64,000 bases of DNA from Thermophagus sp052400625. Its GTDB lineage: Bacteria; Bacteroidota; Bacteroidia; Bacteroidales; Marinilabiliaceae. A model generated the notes under the pieces. The model was given only the letters and a program-made list of their open reading frames with translations. It was not told the origin of the DNA and did not search any database. Numbering within the stretch: position 1 is the first letter of the stretch; each line of letters starts with the position of its first letter. This document shows, piece after piece, positions 53,283 to 62,519 of the stretch. A program made the position numbers and the translations under genes. The stretch lies in the NCBI GenBank assembly GCA_052400625.1, contig JBQTGH010000001.1; one strand, 5' to 3'.

Positions 53283-54836
53283 CTACCGGGTAAGGGGTTC
53301 CGTTTTTTTAAGGATAACGACCCGCTCAAACTCATCACTCTCATCCATTCCATAGGTCGACAGGCTAACTTTACCATTATAATATCCCTCCGCGACAATC
53401 ATAACGATGTAATTGGCATCCGGCTCCAGGACAAAAGTAAAAGTTCCGTTGTCAGAAGTTGTTGTTTTGCGATTTAGGCCATTATTTCCAACCACATAGA
53501 CCTCTGCATCCTTCAGGGGGTTGTCATGCTCATCCGTAACTTTGCCTTTCAAAAAAGCTTCTATTGCGGGCAGCTCAAATTCGAAAATTTGCTCAACACC
53601 TCTATAGCTACCACGTGAAGAGGATAAAAATCCTTCTTGTCGGCTGCCCCGAAAAACGATCCCAAAGTCATGGGCCGGAGAATTAAGCGGAACACCCAGG
53701 TTGGTCACGATCCATTCTCCTGAATTCTCATCCCATTCTGCCTCAAAAATATCAAGCCCACCATAGCCGGGCAGGCCATCGGAAGAAAAATATAATCGAC
53801 CGTCATTCCTCACATAAGGAAACATCTCATCGGCAGGGGTATTGATATCGGGTCCCAGATTTTCGGGCATTCCCCATTCATTGCCTCGTCGAGACACTTT
53901 CCACAAATCTTTACCTCCGTATCCCCCGGGCTGATCCGATACGAAATAAAGCGTTTGACCATCCGGAGAAATCGCCGGGTGAGCAAAAACAAGACTATCA
54001 TGCCCCAGGGTCAACTTTTCGGGTTGCCCCCACCTACCTCCTGCTTTTTTCATCACCATAATGGAAGCCCCCGAAGGTCCTTCGTCGGAATAAGTACAAC
54101 GGGTAAAATACATCGCTTTGCCATCAGCCGTAAAAGAAGGAGTCCCATCATCGGTTAAAGGATCCACATCCCCCACAAAAGGCACCGGTTTCTCCCAGCC
54201 ACCTCGTCCATCCTGAATCGCACTGTAAATTATGGAGCTGCCCTGTCCGGTAATTTTATTTTTATCCCTTTTTTTTTCACTGCCTCTCATTGAAGAAAAA
54301 AAGACGGTGGAATAATCATTCCCTGCATAAGTTGGACAATAATCACTTTCTCTCGAGCTCAAAGACCGGTTTATTTCCACCTTGAAGCGAGTCTGCACGG
54401 GATTGTTTTGGGCCATTTTGCAGGAGGTAATGCCATTGAGTGCAGCCCTGTTTCCCACATCATGTTTAAGAAATTCTTCATAGGCAGCCAGAGCCTCGTC
54501 GTATTCCTGTCGCATCCGTAAACTTTGCCCCAGAAAAAAGTAGGCTTCGGGATTGGAAAGGCCGTAACGTAGGGCACGCTGAAAATAGGCAGAAGCGCGT
54601 TGTGCTTGTCCTATTTTATAATAGGACATGGCCAGATAGAACGAAGCCTGTGCACGGTAATACCGGTTTTCGAAATCCATCTTTCTAAATCTGGTTACGG
54701 CTTGGCTATACTCCCCCGTACGGTATAATTTAACACCGGAAGCCAGTCGGGCTTCGGCACTACAGCCGCTCATCATCAGCAAGAGCAAGACGCCTCCCAA
54801 TATTGTAAAAAAAACTAGTTTGTACCTGCCGGGCAT
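53283..54836 (-). CDS. PorE-like TPR/PD40/carboxypeptidase-regulatory lipoprotein lacking OmpA domain
   Basis: This 517-residue lipoprotein has a signal ending LLLLMMSGC. TPR-like helices follow (residues 25-130: VKLYRTGEYSQAVTRFRKMDF, AYFFLGQSLRMRQEYDEALAAY). A PD40/WD40-type beta-propeller spans about 150-430 (YSTVFFSSMRG, PSFTADGKAMYFTR, HPAISPDGQTLYFVSD, YFSSDGLPGYGGLDIF). A carboxypeptidase-regulatory-like domain (LKGKVTDEHDNPLKDAEVYV) follows to the end. The order matches the T9SS protein PorE, but PorE-type proteins continue into a peptidoglycan-binding OmpA domain. This one stops just before it at TEPLTR. A role in type IX secretion or another envelope complex is possible. Confidence 0.8.
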   Translation of the reverse strand: MPGRYKLVFFTILGGVLLLLMMSGCSAEARLASGVKLYRTGEYSQAVTRFRKMDFENRYYRAQASFYLAMSYYKIGQAQRASAYFQRALRYGLSNPEAYFFLGQSLRMRQEYDEALAAYEEFLKHDVGNRAALNGITSCKMAQNNPVQTRFKVEINRSLSSRESDYCPTYAGNDYSTVFFSSMRGSEKKRDKNKITGQGSSIIYSAIQDGRGGWEKPVPFVGDVDPLTDDGTPSFTADGKAMYFTRCTYSDEGPSGASIMVMKKAGGRWGQPEKLTLGHDSLVFAHPAISPDGQTLYFVSDQPGGYGGKDLWKVSRRGNEWGMPENLGPDINTPADEMFPYVRNDGRLYFSSDGLPGYGGLDIFEAEWDENSGEWIVTNLGVPLNSPAHDFGIVFRGSRQEGFLSSSRGSYRGVEQIFEFELPAIEAFLKGKVTDEHDNPLKDAEVYVVGNNGLNRKTTTSDNGTFTFVLEPDANYIVMIVAEGYYNGKVSLSTYGMDESDEFERVVILKKTEPLTR

Positions 54837-55212
54837 TGATTAATCCAAATTATTAATATTCTTCTGTTTTGATCGAAAAAGAAGGGCTTCCCCTCATGCT
54901 CCCCGTCCATTGCAGATCCCCTCAATTTATCAAAGTCAGAAAAAACATGTTTTCTCAAAACTTTCCGTTGAGTCAAAGTTACCACTACTAAAGCAGTAAC
55001 GAAAAAAACCTACAAATATTTTTCAAGTTATCGTGGTGATTGGCCCGATCAACCCAACGACCATTCAAGGTTTTTCAACAGCAAAAAGGTCGTCCTTTTT
55101 ATTGGTTTGCCTCCATATTGCCAACAGTCGAAACGTGCCTTTCGATCATGCTCCAAACCGCACGTTCTCAGTTATGGGAAAAAACCTCCCCCTACTCATT
55201 ATTATACAGCAT

Positions 55213-55243
55213 AAAAAAAGGCCACCGAAACATTCGGCAGCCA
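55213..55243 (-). terminator. Terminator after glutamine synthetase
   Basis: On the minus strand GGCTGCCGAA and TTCGGTGGCC form a stem followed by seven T. It begins 28 bp past the stop codon. The rest of the 54837-55270 gap holds no recognisable gene. Confidence 0.8.
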
Positions 55244-55270
55244 TATCCAAGTCAAAACCTCTCCCGCATG

Positions 55271-57463
55271 CTAACGGGCAAATAAAAGTTCTCTGTATTT
55301 GGGGAGAGGCCAGATACTGTTATCGACGGTCAACTCTAATTTATCAATATGATAACGAACATCTTCAAGGAAAGGACGTACTTTTTGATCGTACTCTTCA
55401 GCTTTCTTGGCCATATCCTCTATCTTATTGGCTATTTTCCGAGCTTCAACCATATCATGAGTTTTGTTTTTAATATTCTGGATATGGTAAGAAATTTTCC
55501 GGATCAGATCTATGCGGTCGGACGCCAGCACATGATAATCATCCTCATCTCCAAACACGTCTTTGAGTCCCTGAACATTTTCAACCAAGGTATTCATGTA
55601 TCGAACGCCTGTAGGAACAATATGATTCAATGCCAGATCTCCCAAGACGCGTGCCTCGATCTGAATTTTCTTAACAAATTTCTCGAGTTCCACTTCAGTA
55701 CGGGCTTCGAGCTCTACCTCGGTGAAAACACCGTTCTCGGTAAAAAGTTTTTTGGCTTTATCGCCCAAATAAGCTTTTAAGGCCTCGGGCACATTAGAAA
55801 CATTAACCAAGCCACGACGAGCAGCTTCTTTAACCCAGTCCTCGCTATAGCCGTCACCATCGAACCGAATCTTTTTAGAGGCCGTTATGTACTCTTTGAT
55901 AATTTGAAAAATGGCCTCGTCTTTTTTGACACCTTTTTCGATCAGTACATCCACTTCTTTTTTAAATATTTTCAACTGATTAGCCACAGCGGTATTAAGG
56001 GCAATCATAGCGGAGGCGCAGTTGGCAGAGGAGCCCACAGCCCGATATTCGAAACGGTTACCGGTAAAGGCAAAAGGTGAAGTTCTGTTTCGGTCGGTAT
56101 TATCCAGTAATATTTCCGGAATTTTACCAATATCAAGTTTAAGCGCGGTTTTCTCATCGGGGGTCATTTTTTTGTCGGGCACCCTGGTTTCCAGTTCGTC
56201 CAACATGGCAGAGATCTGACTTCCCAGAAATACGGAAAGGATAGATGGAGGTGCTTCATTGGCCCCAAGACGGTGAGAGTTACTTGCCGTCATAATACTA
56301 GCCAGCAAAATATCTTGATTATCATACACGGCTTTCAGAACGTTGACCAGGAAGGTCAGGAACTGAAGGTTTGATTTTGGATTTTTACCGGGGCTAAGCA
56401 AATTGACGCCGGTATTGGTACTGAGCGACCAGTTATTGTGTTTTCCCGATCCATTAATTCCCTTAAATGGTTTTTCATGGAACAGCACCCGAAATTTATG
56501 TTTTCTGGCTACCCGCTTCATAAGATCCATCACCATTTGGTTGTGATCATTGGCCAGGTTGGTTTCCTCAAAGATAGGCGCCACTTCGAACTGGTTAGGG
56601 GCCACCTCATTATGACGGGTTTTAACAGGGATTCCCAGTCGGTAAGCTTCTTTTTCAAAATCTTCCATAAAGGCGATCACCCGTTCGGGGATGGACCCAA
56701 AATAATGGTCGTCCAGCTGTTGATCTTTAGCCGAAGAATGTCCCATAAGGGTTCTGCCTGTAAGCAAAAGGTCGGGGCGGGCCATATATAAAGCTTCATC
56801 GATCAGGAAATATTCCTGTTCCCATCCCAGGTTACTGATAACCCTTGTCACATTTTTGTCAAAATATTGGCAAACCTCAGTAGCGGCTTTATCCACTGCA
56901 TTGATAGCCTTAAGTAAAGGGAATTTATAATCAAGAGCATGTCCGGTGTAGGACACGAAAATAGTGGGAATACATAATGTGCTGCCAACGATAAATGCCG
57001 GAGAAGAGACATCCCATGCGGTATATCCACGAGCTTCGAATGTATTTCTTATGCCTCCGGAGGGAAAACTGGAAGCATCGGGTTCCTGTTGCACCAGCAA
57101 AGAGCCGGAAAAATTCTCAACCATAGAACCAAATTCTCCAAATGTAAGGAAAGCGTCATGCTTTTCTGCAGTGCCGTCGGTAAGTGGATGAAACCAGTGC
57201 GTATAATGTGTCGCCCCTTTTTCCATAGCCCAGGCTTTCATCCCTACGGCAATCTGATCCGCCATACGGCGATCTATTCTGGTTCCCTTTTCAATCGCTT
57301 CTATAACATGCTCGAAAGCTTCTTTTGAAAGATATTTTTTCATTTTTTGGCGATCGAACACCAATTCACCAAAAAAATCAGAAGTAGGTATTCTATCCCC
57401 TTCTTCCTTTATAATATCTCTATTGAGGAGTTCCTCCAAAGCAGTAAATCTTAATTTTGCCAT
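55271..57463 (-). CDS. glnN: Glutamine synthetase type III
   Basis: This 730-residue enzyme makes glutamine from glutamate, ammonia and ATP. It is the large type III form found in Bacteroidota and cyanobacteria. Start ATG 57463 (MAKLRFTALEELLNRD); an in-frame ATG at 57526 adds 21 residues with no conserved pattern. Signatures are GGIRNTFEARGYTAWDVSSP, NLGWEQEYFLIDEALY, the metal and substrate blocks RHNEVAPNQFEVAPIFEETNLANDHNQ, NGSGKHNNWSLSTNTGVN and NRTSPFAFTGNRFEYRAVGSS. Type I regulatory adenylylation sites are absent, as expected. It is a single gene with its own terminator. Confidence 0.96.
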   Translation of the reverse strand: MAKLRFTALEELLNRDIIKEEGDRIPTSDFFGELVFDRQKMKKYLSKEAFEHVIEAIEKGTRIDRRMADQIAVGMKAWAMEKGATHYTHWFHPLTDGTAEKHDAFLTFGEFGSMVENFSGSLLVQQEPDASSFPSGGIRNTFEARGYTAWDVSSPAFIVGSTLCIPTIFVSYTGHALDYKFPLLKAINAVDKAATEVCQYFDKNVTRVISNLGWEQEYFLIDEALYMARPDLLLTGRTLMGHSSAKDQQLDDHYFGSIPERVIAFMEDFEKEAYRLGIPVKTRHNEVAPNQFEVAPIFEETNLANDHNQMVMDLMKRVARKHKFRVLFHEKPFKGINGSGKHNNWSLSTNTGVNLLSPGKNPKSNLQFLTFLVNVLKAVYDNQDILLASIMTASNSHRLGANEAPPSILSVFLGSQISAMLDELETRVPDKKMTPDEKTALKLDIGKIPEILLDNTDRNRTSPFAFTGNRFEYRAVGSSANCASAMIALNTAVANQLKIFKKEVDVLIEKGVKKDEAIFQIIKEYITASKKIRFDGDGYSEDWVKEAARRGLVNVSNVPEALKAYLGDKAKKLFTENGVFTEVELEARTEVELEKFVKKIQIEARVLGDLALNHIVPTGVRYMNTLVENVQGLKDVFGDEDDYHVLASDRIDLIRKISYHIQNIKNKTHDMVEARKIANKIEDMAKKAEEYDQKVRPFLEDVRYHIDKLELTVDNSIWPLPKYRELLFAR

Positions 57464-57490
57464 AACAATTCGTTTATGAGTTAGCTTTGG

Positions 57491-57498
57491 CAAATATA
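57491..57498 (-). promoter_or_regulatory. Putative -7 element of glnN
   Basis: TATATTTG on the minus strand fits TAnnTTTG, 28 bp before the ATG. No clear -33 is present. The 57464-57822 gap has a 71-codon frame on the plus strand (57588-57803) that shows no family features and is not called. Confidence 0.4.
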
Positions 57499-57822
57499 TG
57501 ATTTTTTTATTTAACCCCTCCCACACATCGGGGTATTTTTTGATTTTTTGATATTTTTATCGATCACAACCTCTATTTTTATAGGGCATGTTCACACAAA
57601 CAGATTGCTATTTACAAAAAGTGTCCGAAAAACAGGGGTATCAGATTGACTCGATATGCCATCATACAAATAATGTCGTCCCAACAGAACTTATTTTATT
57701 ATATCAAGCTCCGTCGAGACGACATTACAAGAAAAGTGATTCATCAGAAATGAATCCCTCTAATAAAAAAAGAGGGTTAACTGCTGCGTCTCAAAAAAGA
57801 TAAGTTTGGCAAACAAACCCGG

Positions 57823-59193
57823 TTACTTATGCTCTTGCGCAAAATATTTATAAAAATAAGTAATCGTTTCAATCCCCTTAAAAAATTGATCCAAAGGATA
57901 ATTTTCATTGGGACTGTGTATGGCATCACTGCTCAATCCAAATCCCATCAATACCGACTTCATACCCAAAATTTGCTCAAACGATGAAATGATCGGGATG
58001 GAACCGCCACTGCGCACCGGCACGGGGGCTTTCCCGAAGGATTGCAAGCAGGCTTTTTCCGCCGCCTGATAGGCAGGCATATCAATGGGGCACACATAGC
58101 CATATCCGCCATGCAAATACGACACTTTCACATGCACCGATTCAGGGGCAATCGACTGAAAATAGTCTTGAAACTGCTGTGCTATTTTCTTATGATCTTG
58201 ATTCGGCACCAACCGTGCCGACAACTTGGCATGAGCTTTGGATGGCAGAATGGTTTTGGCACCTTCACCGGTGTGCCCGCCCCATATTCCACACACATCA
58301 AAAGAAGGCCGAATTCCTGTTCGTTCCGGAGTTGTGAATCCCACTTCTCCATGCAAGGCTTTAACGCCAATAGCTTTTTTGTAGTCTTCTTCATCAAAAG
58401 GCGCTTTAGCCATCAAGGCTCGTTCTTCGGGGCTCACCTCCAAAACATCATCGTAAAATCCGGGAATGGTAATATGCCCCGCTTCATCCATTAACCCTGC
58501 AATCATCTTTGAGAGTACAAAAATCGGATTGGCCACAGCACCACCATACAATCCCGAGTGAAGATCTCGATCGGGACCGGTTACTTCCACCTCCCAATAG
58601 GCTAAACCTCTTAGCCCGGTAGTGATGGTTGGCACACCGGGTGCGAGCATGGAAGTATCAGACACCAGGATCACATCTCCTTTAAGCAGATCTTTGTGTT
58701 CTTCACAAAACTGAGGCAGATGTTCCGAACCAATCTCTTCTTCTCCTTCAATAAGAAACTTAACATTGGCCTTCAACTGCCCGGTTCTGACCAGATATTC
58801 GAAGGCTTTCAAATGCATAAACGATTGTCCTTTATCATCATCTGCGCCACGCGCCCATATTTTACCATCCTTAATCACCGGCTCAAAAGGATCGGTGTTC
58901 CATAATTCCAGAGGGTCGGCAGGCATCACATCCATATGTCCGTAAACCAACACGGTAGGCAACCTTTCATCCAAAATTTTTTCGGCAAAAACAACCGGAT
59001 GTCCTTCGGTTTCCATTACTTCAGCCTTGTCGACACCGGCTTTCAGTAACAACTCTTTCCATTTAGCGGCGGCACGATACATATCCTCTTTATGAGCGGC
59101 CTCACTACTGATAGAGGGTATGCGAATCAATTCAAAAAGTTCATCCAGAAACCGATCGCGGTTTTCATCGATATACTGCTTGATATCCAACAT
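57823..59193 (-). CDS. M20-family metallodipeptidase
   Basis: This 456-residue zinc peptidase is of the ArgE/DapE/CNDP dipeptidase clan. Metal-binding and catalytic residues are visible in LVYGHMDVMPADP (His near 85 and the catalytic Asp), WARGADDDKGQSFMHL (bridging Asp), IEGEEEIGSEHL (catalytic Glu and ligand Glu), SDTSMLAPGVPT (Asp) and a late HSPNE (His). The lid domain contains GLRGLAYWEVEVTGPDRDLHSGLYGG. It probably hydrolyses dipeptides in the cytoplasm, as no signal peptide is present. It starts a stretch with a 23-bp repeat array on its upstream side. Confidence 0.9.
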   Translation of the reverse strand: MLDIKQYIDENRDRFLDELFELIRIPSISSEAAHKEDMYRAAAKWKELLLKAGVDKAEVMETEGHPVVFAEKILDERLPTVLVYGHMDVMPADPLELWNTDPFEPVIKDGKIWARGADDDKGQSFMHLKAFEYLVRTGQLKANVKFLIEGEEEIGSEHLPQFCEEHKDLLKGDVILVSDTSMLAPGVPTITTGLRGLAYWEVEVTGPDRDLHSGLYGGAVANPIFVLSKMIAGLMDEAGHITIPGFYDDVLEVSPEERALMAKAPFDEEDYKKAIGVKALHGEVGFTTPERTGIRPSFDVCGIWGGHTGEGAKTILPSKAHAKLSARLVPNQDHKKIAQQFQDYFQSIAPESVHVKVSYLHGGYGYVCPIDMPAYQAAEKACLQSFGKAPVPVRSGGSIPIISSFEQILGMKSVLMGFGLSSDAIHSPNENYPLDQFFKGIETITYFYKYFAQEHK

Positions 59194-59426
59194 TATAATA
59201 CATTTTTACTCCCGGGCCATTATTTCATGGCCCTTACCAGGAAAATTACACAATTCTATTACTGAGACCTAAAGTACTAAAAAATTTGCGGGATCAGGCA
59301 TGAGAGATATCAAGGATGCAGAGATCGGAGAAGATTGCCCCTATATTCCTTATGTTTTGCCGTTAATTTGAGGTTTCAGAATCGAATAAGAATAAAAGGC
59401 AGCATCACTCCCGGCAGTAGAGAACA

Positions 59427-59564
59427 GACACCTGACAAGGTGTTTGCCCGACACCCGTTAAGGTGTTTGTCGGAGACCCTAAAAGGTGTTTGCCGGAGAC
59501 CTTAAAGGGTGTTTACCAGACACCTCAAAGGGTGTTTACCGGACACCGCATAAGGTGTTTACCA
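59427..59564. repeat. Six tandem 23-bp hairpin units
   Basis: Units start at 59427, 59450, 59473, 59496, 59519 and 59542, all exactly 23 bp. The form is GACACCnnnnAAGGTGTTTrCCG, in which ACACC and GGTGT can pair around a short variable loop. Substitutions concentrate in the loop and in the last bases. No indel is present and all frames are short. The 59194-59744 gap holds no gene. Confidence 0.93.
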
Positions 59565-59671
59565 TTTACCACATAAAACAAATGGGAATCTCCCTCAACA
59601 GCACCGGATCAATAAAACAGGAGCAATAGAAAGGCATGACTCAACCGCCAACTCAACCAGAAGAACCAACG

Positions 59672-59710
59672 AAAAAAGGCTGTCCGACAAAATTTTGCGG
59701 CAGCCCTTTA
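59672..59710 (-). terminator. Terminator after the YebC-family gene
   Basis: GGGCTGCCGCAAAA and TTTTGTCGGACAGCC form a long stem followed on the minus strand by six T. It lies about 35 bp after the stop codon. Confidence 0.8.
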
Positions 59711-59744
59711 TCCTTTCAATAAGATTAGAGAGATTCATTCAATC

Positions 59745-60455
59745 TCAGGCCATATTATGGAATACGTTTGTCACGTCATCATCCTCTTCAAATCTAGCCA
59801 ACAACTTTTCAATATCGGCGGCCTGTTCTTCGTTGAGGGTTCGGGTGTCCTGAGGTATTCGTTCGAATTCGGCCTTTTCTATCTCAAACCCGTTTTCTTC
59901 GAGATACTTCTGAATGGGCCCGAAAGCTTCGAAGTCTCCGTAAATCATCATGCTTTCATCCTCGGCAAACACCTCCTGTCCGCCCAGATCTATCAACTCA
60001 AGTTCAAGCTCCTCCAAATCAACGCCTTCCTTCATTTTTACTTTAAAGTTGCATTTATGCTCAAACATGTAGTCGACACTTCCGGAAGTCCCCAGGGATC
60101 CACCGGCCTTATTAAAGTAACTGCGAACATTTGCCACCGTCCGCGTGGGGTTATCGGTAGCCGTTTCCACCAGCACCGCAATCCCATGAGGGGCATATCC
60201 TTCATACACCACCTCTTTATAATCGGCCTGATCTTTTCCTGAAGCTTTTTTAATCGCCCTTTCCACATTGTCTTTGGGCATGTTGGCCGCTTTTGCATTC
60301 TGGATCAACATTCTGAGACGTGGATTACCGGAAGGATCGGGACCACCGCTTTTTACGGCAATAGCGATTTCACGACCAATTTTAGTAAAAGTTTTGGCCA
60401 TATTACCCCATCTTTTGAGCTTTCTGGCCTTACGATATTCAAATGCGCGTCCCAT
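59745..60455 (-). CDS. YebC/PmpR-family protein (translation/transcription regulator)
   Basis: This 236-residue YebC/TACO1-type protein begins MGRAFEYRKARKLKRWGNMAKTFTKIGREI, a family hallmark. The ARKxxRWxxM, GGPDPSGNPRLRMLIQNAKAANMPKDNVERAIKKA and YEGYAPHGIAVLVETATDNPTRT blocks are conserved. Members were first described as transcriptional regulators. Recent work on relatives links them to ribosome stalling at proline stretches. Which role applies here is open. It is 80 bp downstream of the DUF3109 gene on the same strand. Confidence 0.95.
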   Translation of the reverse strand: MGRAFEYRKARKLKRWGNMAKTFTKIGREIAIAVKSGGPDPSGNPRLRMLIQNAKAANMPKDNVERAIKKASGKDQADYKEVVYEGYAPHGIAVLVETATDNPTRTVANVRSYFNKAGGSLGTSGSVDYMFEHKCNFKVKMKEGVDLEELELELIDLGGQEVFAEDESMMIYGDFEAFGPIQKYLEENGFEIEKAEFERIPQDTRTLNEEQAADIEKLLARFEEDDDVTNVFHNMA

Positions 60456-60535
60456 GCTTTATAATCAAAAACTCTATAATGTGAAAAATTTATTACTTTA
60501 GAATCAACGAGGCATCAAAACCAATTAAAGAAACA

Positions 60536-61150
60536 TCATTCTTTAATGTTTTTCTCATCCCCGGCTGTTTTTTGTTTTTTTTGGTTCTCAAGATATTTAA
60601 AGATATCTTCCATCTCTTCATAAAACCGTTCACCATATTTGCGAATGATGGGTTCTTTCAGAAACCGAAAGACCGGAACCCCAATCTTTTGTCCCAGCTC
60701 ACGTGCGGGATTACATACCGGCCAGAGGTGATAATTCAAGGCTTCATAATTTTCATATTTATCCACCCTGATGGGATAAAGATGACAAGAGATCGGTTTT
60801 TTAAAATTAACCAACCCCTCATTATAGGCCTTTTCAATGGCACAACGGCAAACGCCTTCCTGATCGAAATAGGTATACACACATTCCCGGCCACGGATGA
60901 TGGGCGTCACTTTATCGCCATCAGGATCAACTTCCCAGGTTCCGTTTTTTTCAACAATTTCTACTGCTTCGGGCGAGAGAAGGTGTCGAATTGCCGGAAA
61001 GATTTCATCAAGGATCTCAGTTTCTTCATCTTCGAGGGGCGCACCCGACTCACCCTCCACGCAGCAACTTCCCAAGCAATGCGGTAAATCACAAACAAAA
61101 CGCTTCTCGAAGATGTCCAGACTGATGATCTTATCGTCTATTTGAACCAT
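60536..61150 (-). CDS. DUF3109 cysteine-cluster protein
   Basis: This 204-residue protein of the DUF3109 family is related to YkgJ-type zinc/iron-binding proteins. Cysteine-rich blocks are FVCDLPHCLGSCCVEGESGAPL near 18-39, GRECVYTYFDQEGVCRCAIEKAY near 86-108, PISCHLYPIRV near 119 and VCNPARELG near 145. It looks like a metal- or Fe-S-binding enzyme of unknown reaction. The C terminus is lysine-rich. A -7-like TAACTTTG element (61203-61210, minus) lies 53 bp upstream. It is followed by the YebC-family gene. Confidence 0.88.
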   Translation of the reverse strand: MVQIDDKIISLDIFEKRFVCDLPHCLGSCCVEGESGAPLEDEETEILDEIFPAIRHLLSPEAVEIVEKNGTWEVDPDGDKVTPIIRGRECVYTYFDQEGVCRCAIEKAYNEGLVNFKKPISCHLYPIRVDKYENYEALNYHLWPVCNPARELGQKIGVPVFRFLKEPIIRKYGERFYEEMEDIFKYLENQKKQKTAGDEKNIKE

Positions 61151-61264
61151 TTAAATGAATGTAAATTAATCTGTCTGAAAGCCAGACAAAAATTCAGGGG
61201 TGCAAAGTTAAAGAAATATTAACATGTTTCTGCATTTTCTTCCCAAAAACACTTCGTCGGTAAA

Positions 61265-62311
61265 TTATTCCTTTCCGTTATAAATTCTGTTTTCCTGCTC
61301 TGCTACCCGAATAAAGGTAGTGCGTTTGCTCAACTCTTTAAGTTTTGAGGCACCCACATAGGTACAAGTGCTTCTAACCCCTCCCAGAATATCTTTAACC
61401 GTCTTTTCCACAGGCCCTCGATATTCCACTTTAACCGTCTTACCTTCACTGGCTCTGTATTCAGCCACTCCACCGGCGTGTTTTTCCATCGCGGTGGCAG
61501 AACTCATCCCATAAAAGAGTTTAAATTTTCTGCCGTTTTGTTCAACCATCTCTCCGTCACTTTCATCGTGACCGGCCAACATTCCCCCCAGCATGACAAA
61601 ATCGGCTCCAGCACCAAAGGCTTTTGACACATCGCCCGGTGTGGTACAACCGCCATCGCTGATAATTTGACCGCCAATGCCGTGGGCCGCGTCAGCACAC
61701 TCAATGATGGCCGACAACTGGGGATACCCGACCCCGGTCTTCACCCGGGTGGTACAAACCGATCCCGGACCAATCCCCACTTTGATAATATCGGCACCCG
61801 ACAGCAATAACTCTTCGACCATTTCGCCGGTAACCACATTTCCTGCAATGATTACTTTATCCGGAAATTTCTCACGTGCATTAACCACAAACGAAACAAA
61901 CTGTTCCGAATAGCCATTCGCCACATCAATGCAGAGGAATTTCAGCCGGGGATGATGCGAGAATATCCGGCTGACCTTTTTTAAGTCATCTTCACCGGTT
62001 CCTGTACTTACTGCAATATAATTCTCAATGGCCTCGGGTGAATGGTCCATAAAACGGTCCCATTCTTCAACCGGATAATGTTTGTGAAGGGCCGTAAACA
62101 TCTTATGAGAAGCCAAAGCCCGAGCCATTTCAAAGGTGCCCACCGTATCCATATTGGCGGCCATTACCGGCACACCCGTCCATTCAACGTTGGCATGTAA
62201 AAATTTAAAGGTGCGCTGCAAATCGACCTGCGATCTGCTTTTCAAGGTTGAACGTTTCGGACGAAACATCACATCTTTAAAGCCCAGTTTTATGTCATAT
62301 TCAATTCTCAT
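61265..62311 (-). CDS. guaC: GMP reductase
   Basis: This 348-residue enzyme converts GMP to IMP with NADPH in purine salvage. The start MRIEYDIKLGFKDVMFRPKRSTL and the MAANMDTVGTFEMA segment fit GuaC rather than IMP dehydrogenase. No CBS domains are inserted, and length equals the E. coli enzyme. The catalytic Cys is in GIGPGSVCTTRVKTGVGYPQ. The phosphate-binding ISDGGCTTPGDVSKAFGAGADFVMLGG and the flap KTVKVEYRGPVEKTVKDILGG follow. It is an orphan gene between DUF3109 and gpmI. Confidence 0.95.
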   Translation of the reverse strand: MRIEYDIKLGFKDVMFRPKRSTLKSRSQVDLQRTFKFLHANVEWTGVPVMAANMDTVGTFEMARALASHKMFTALHKHYPVEEWDRFMDHSPEAIENYIAVSTGTGEDDLKKVSRIFSHHPRLKFLCIDVANGYSEQFVSFVVNAREKFPDKVIIAGNVVTGEMVEELLLSGADIIKVGIGPGSVCTTRVKTGVGYPQLSAIIECADAAHGIGGQIISDGGCTTPGDVSKAFGAGADFVMLGGMLAGHDESDGEMVEQNGRKFKLFYGMSSATAMEKHAGGVAEYRASEGKTVKVEYRGPVEKTVKDILGGVRSTCTYVGASKLKELSKRTTFIRVAEQENRIYNGKE

Positions 62312-62459
62312 CTATACTTAATTTTAAGATTTCACGTCATCACCAACTTAAAAGGTCTGAACCATAAGATCTATCTCCAATAAGCAAGAAACTCACATCT
62401 TAACCATTTATTGCACTATTGAGAACAGGATGCAGACCCCATTTATCAATTCCCCAAAA

Positions 62460-62491
62460 AAAGGACAGTAACCTTAAGGGCACTGTCCTTT
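62460..62491 (-). terminator. Terminator after gpmI
   Basis: AAAGGACAGT (62460-62469) and ACTGTCCTTT (62482-62491) form a perfect stem followed on the minus strand by T-rich sequence. It is 28 bp after the gpmI stop codon. Confidence 0.85.
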
Positions 62492-62519
62492 CAAAATGTC
62501 TCCGGATGATCACCAATTC

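Noticed and set aside
57588..57803. A 71-codon plus-strand frame between glnN and the dipeptidase gene
   Set aside because: It shows no recognisable motif, signal or start context; composition is like the surrounding gap.
59427..59564. CRISPR-like array
   Set aside because: The 23-bp units are contiguous with no spacers and no cas genes are in the window.
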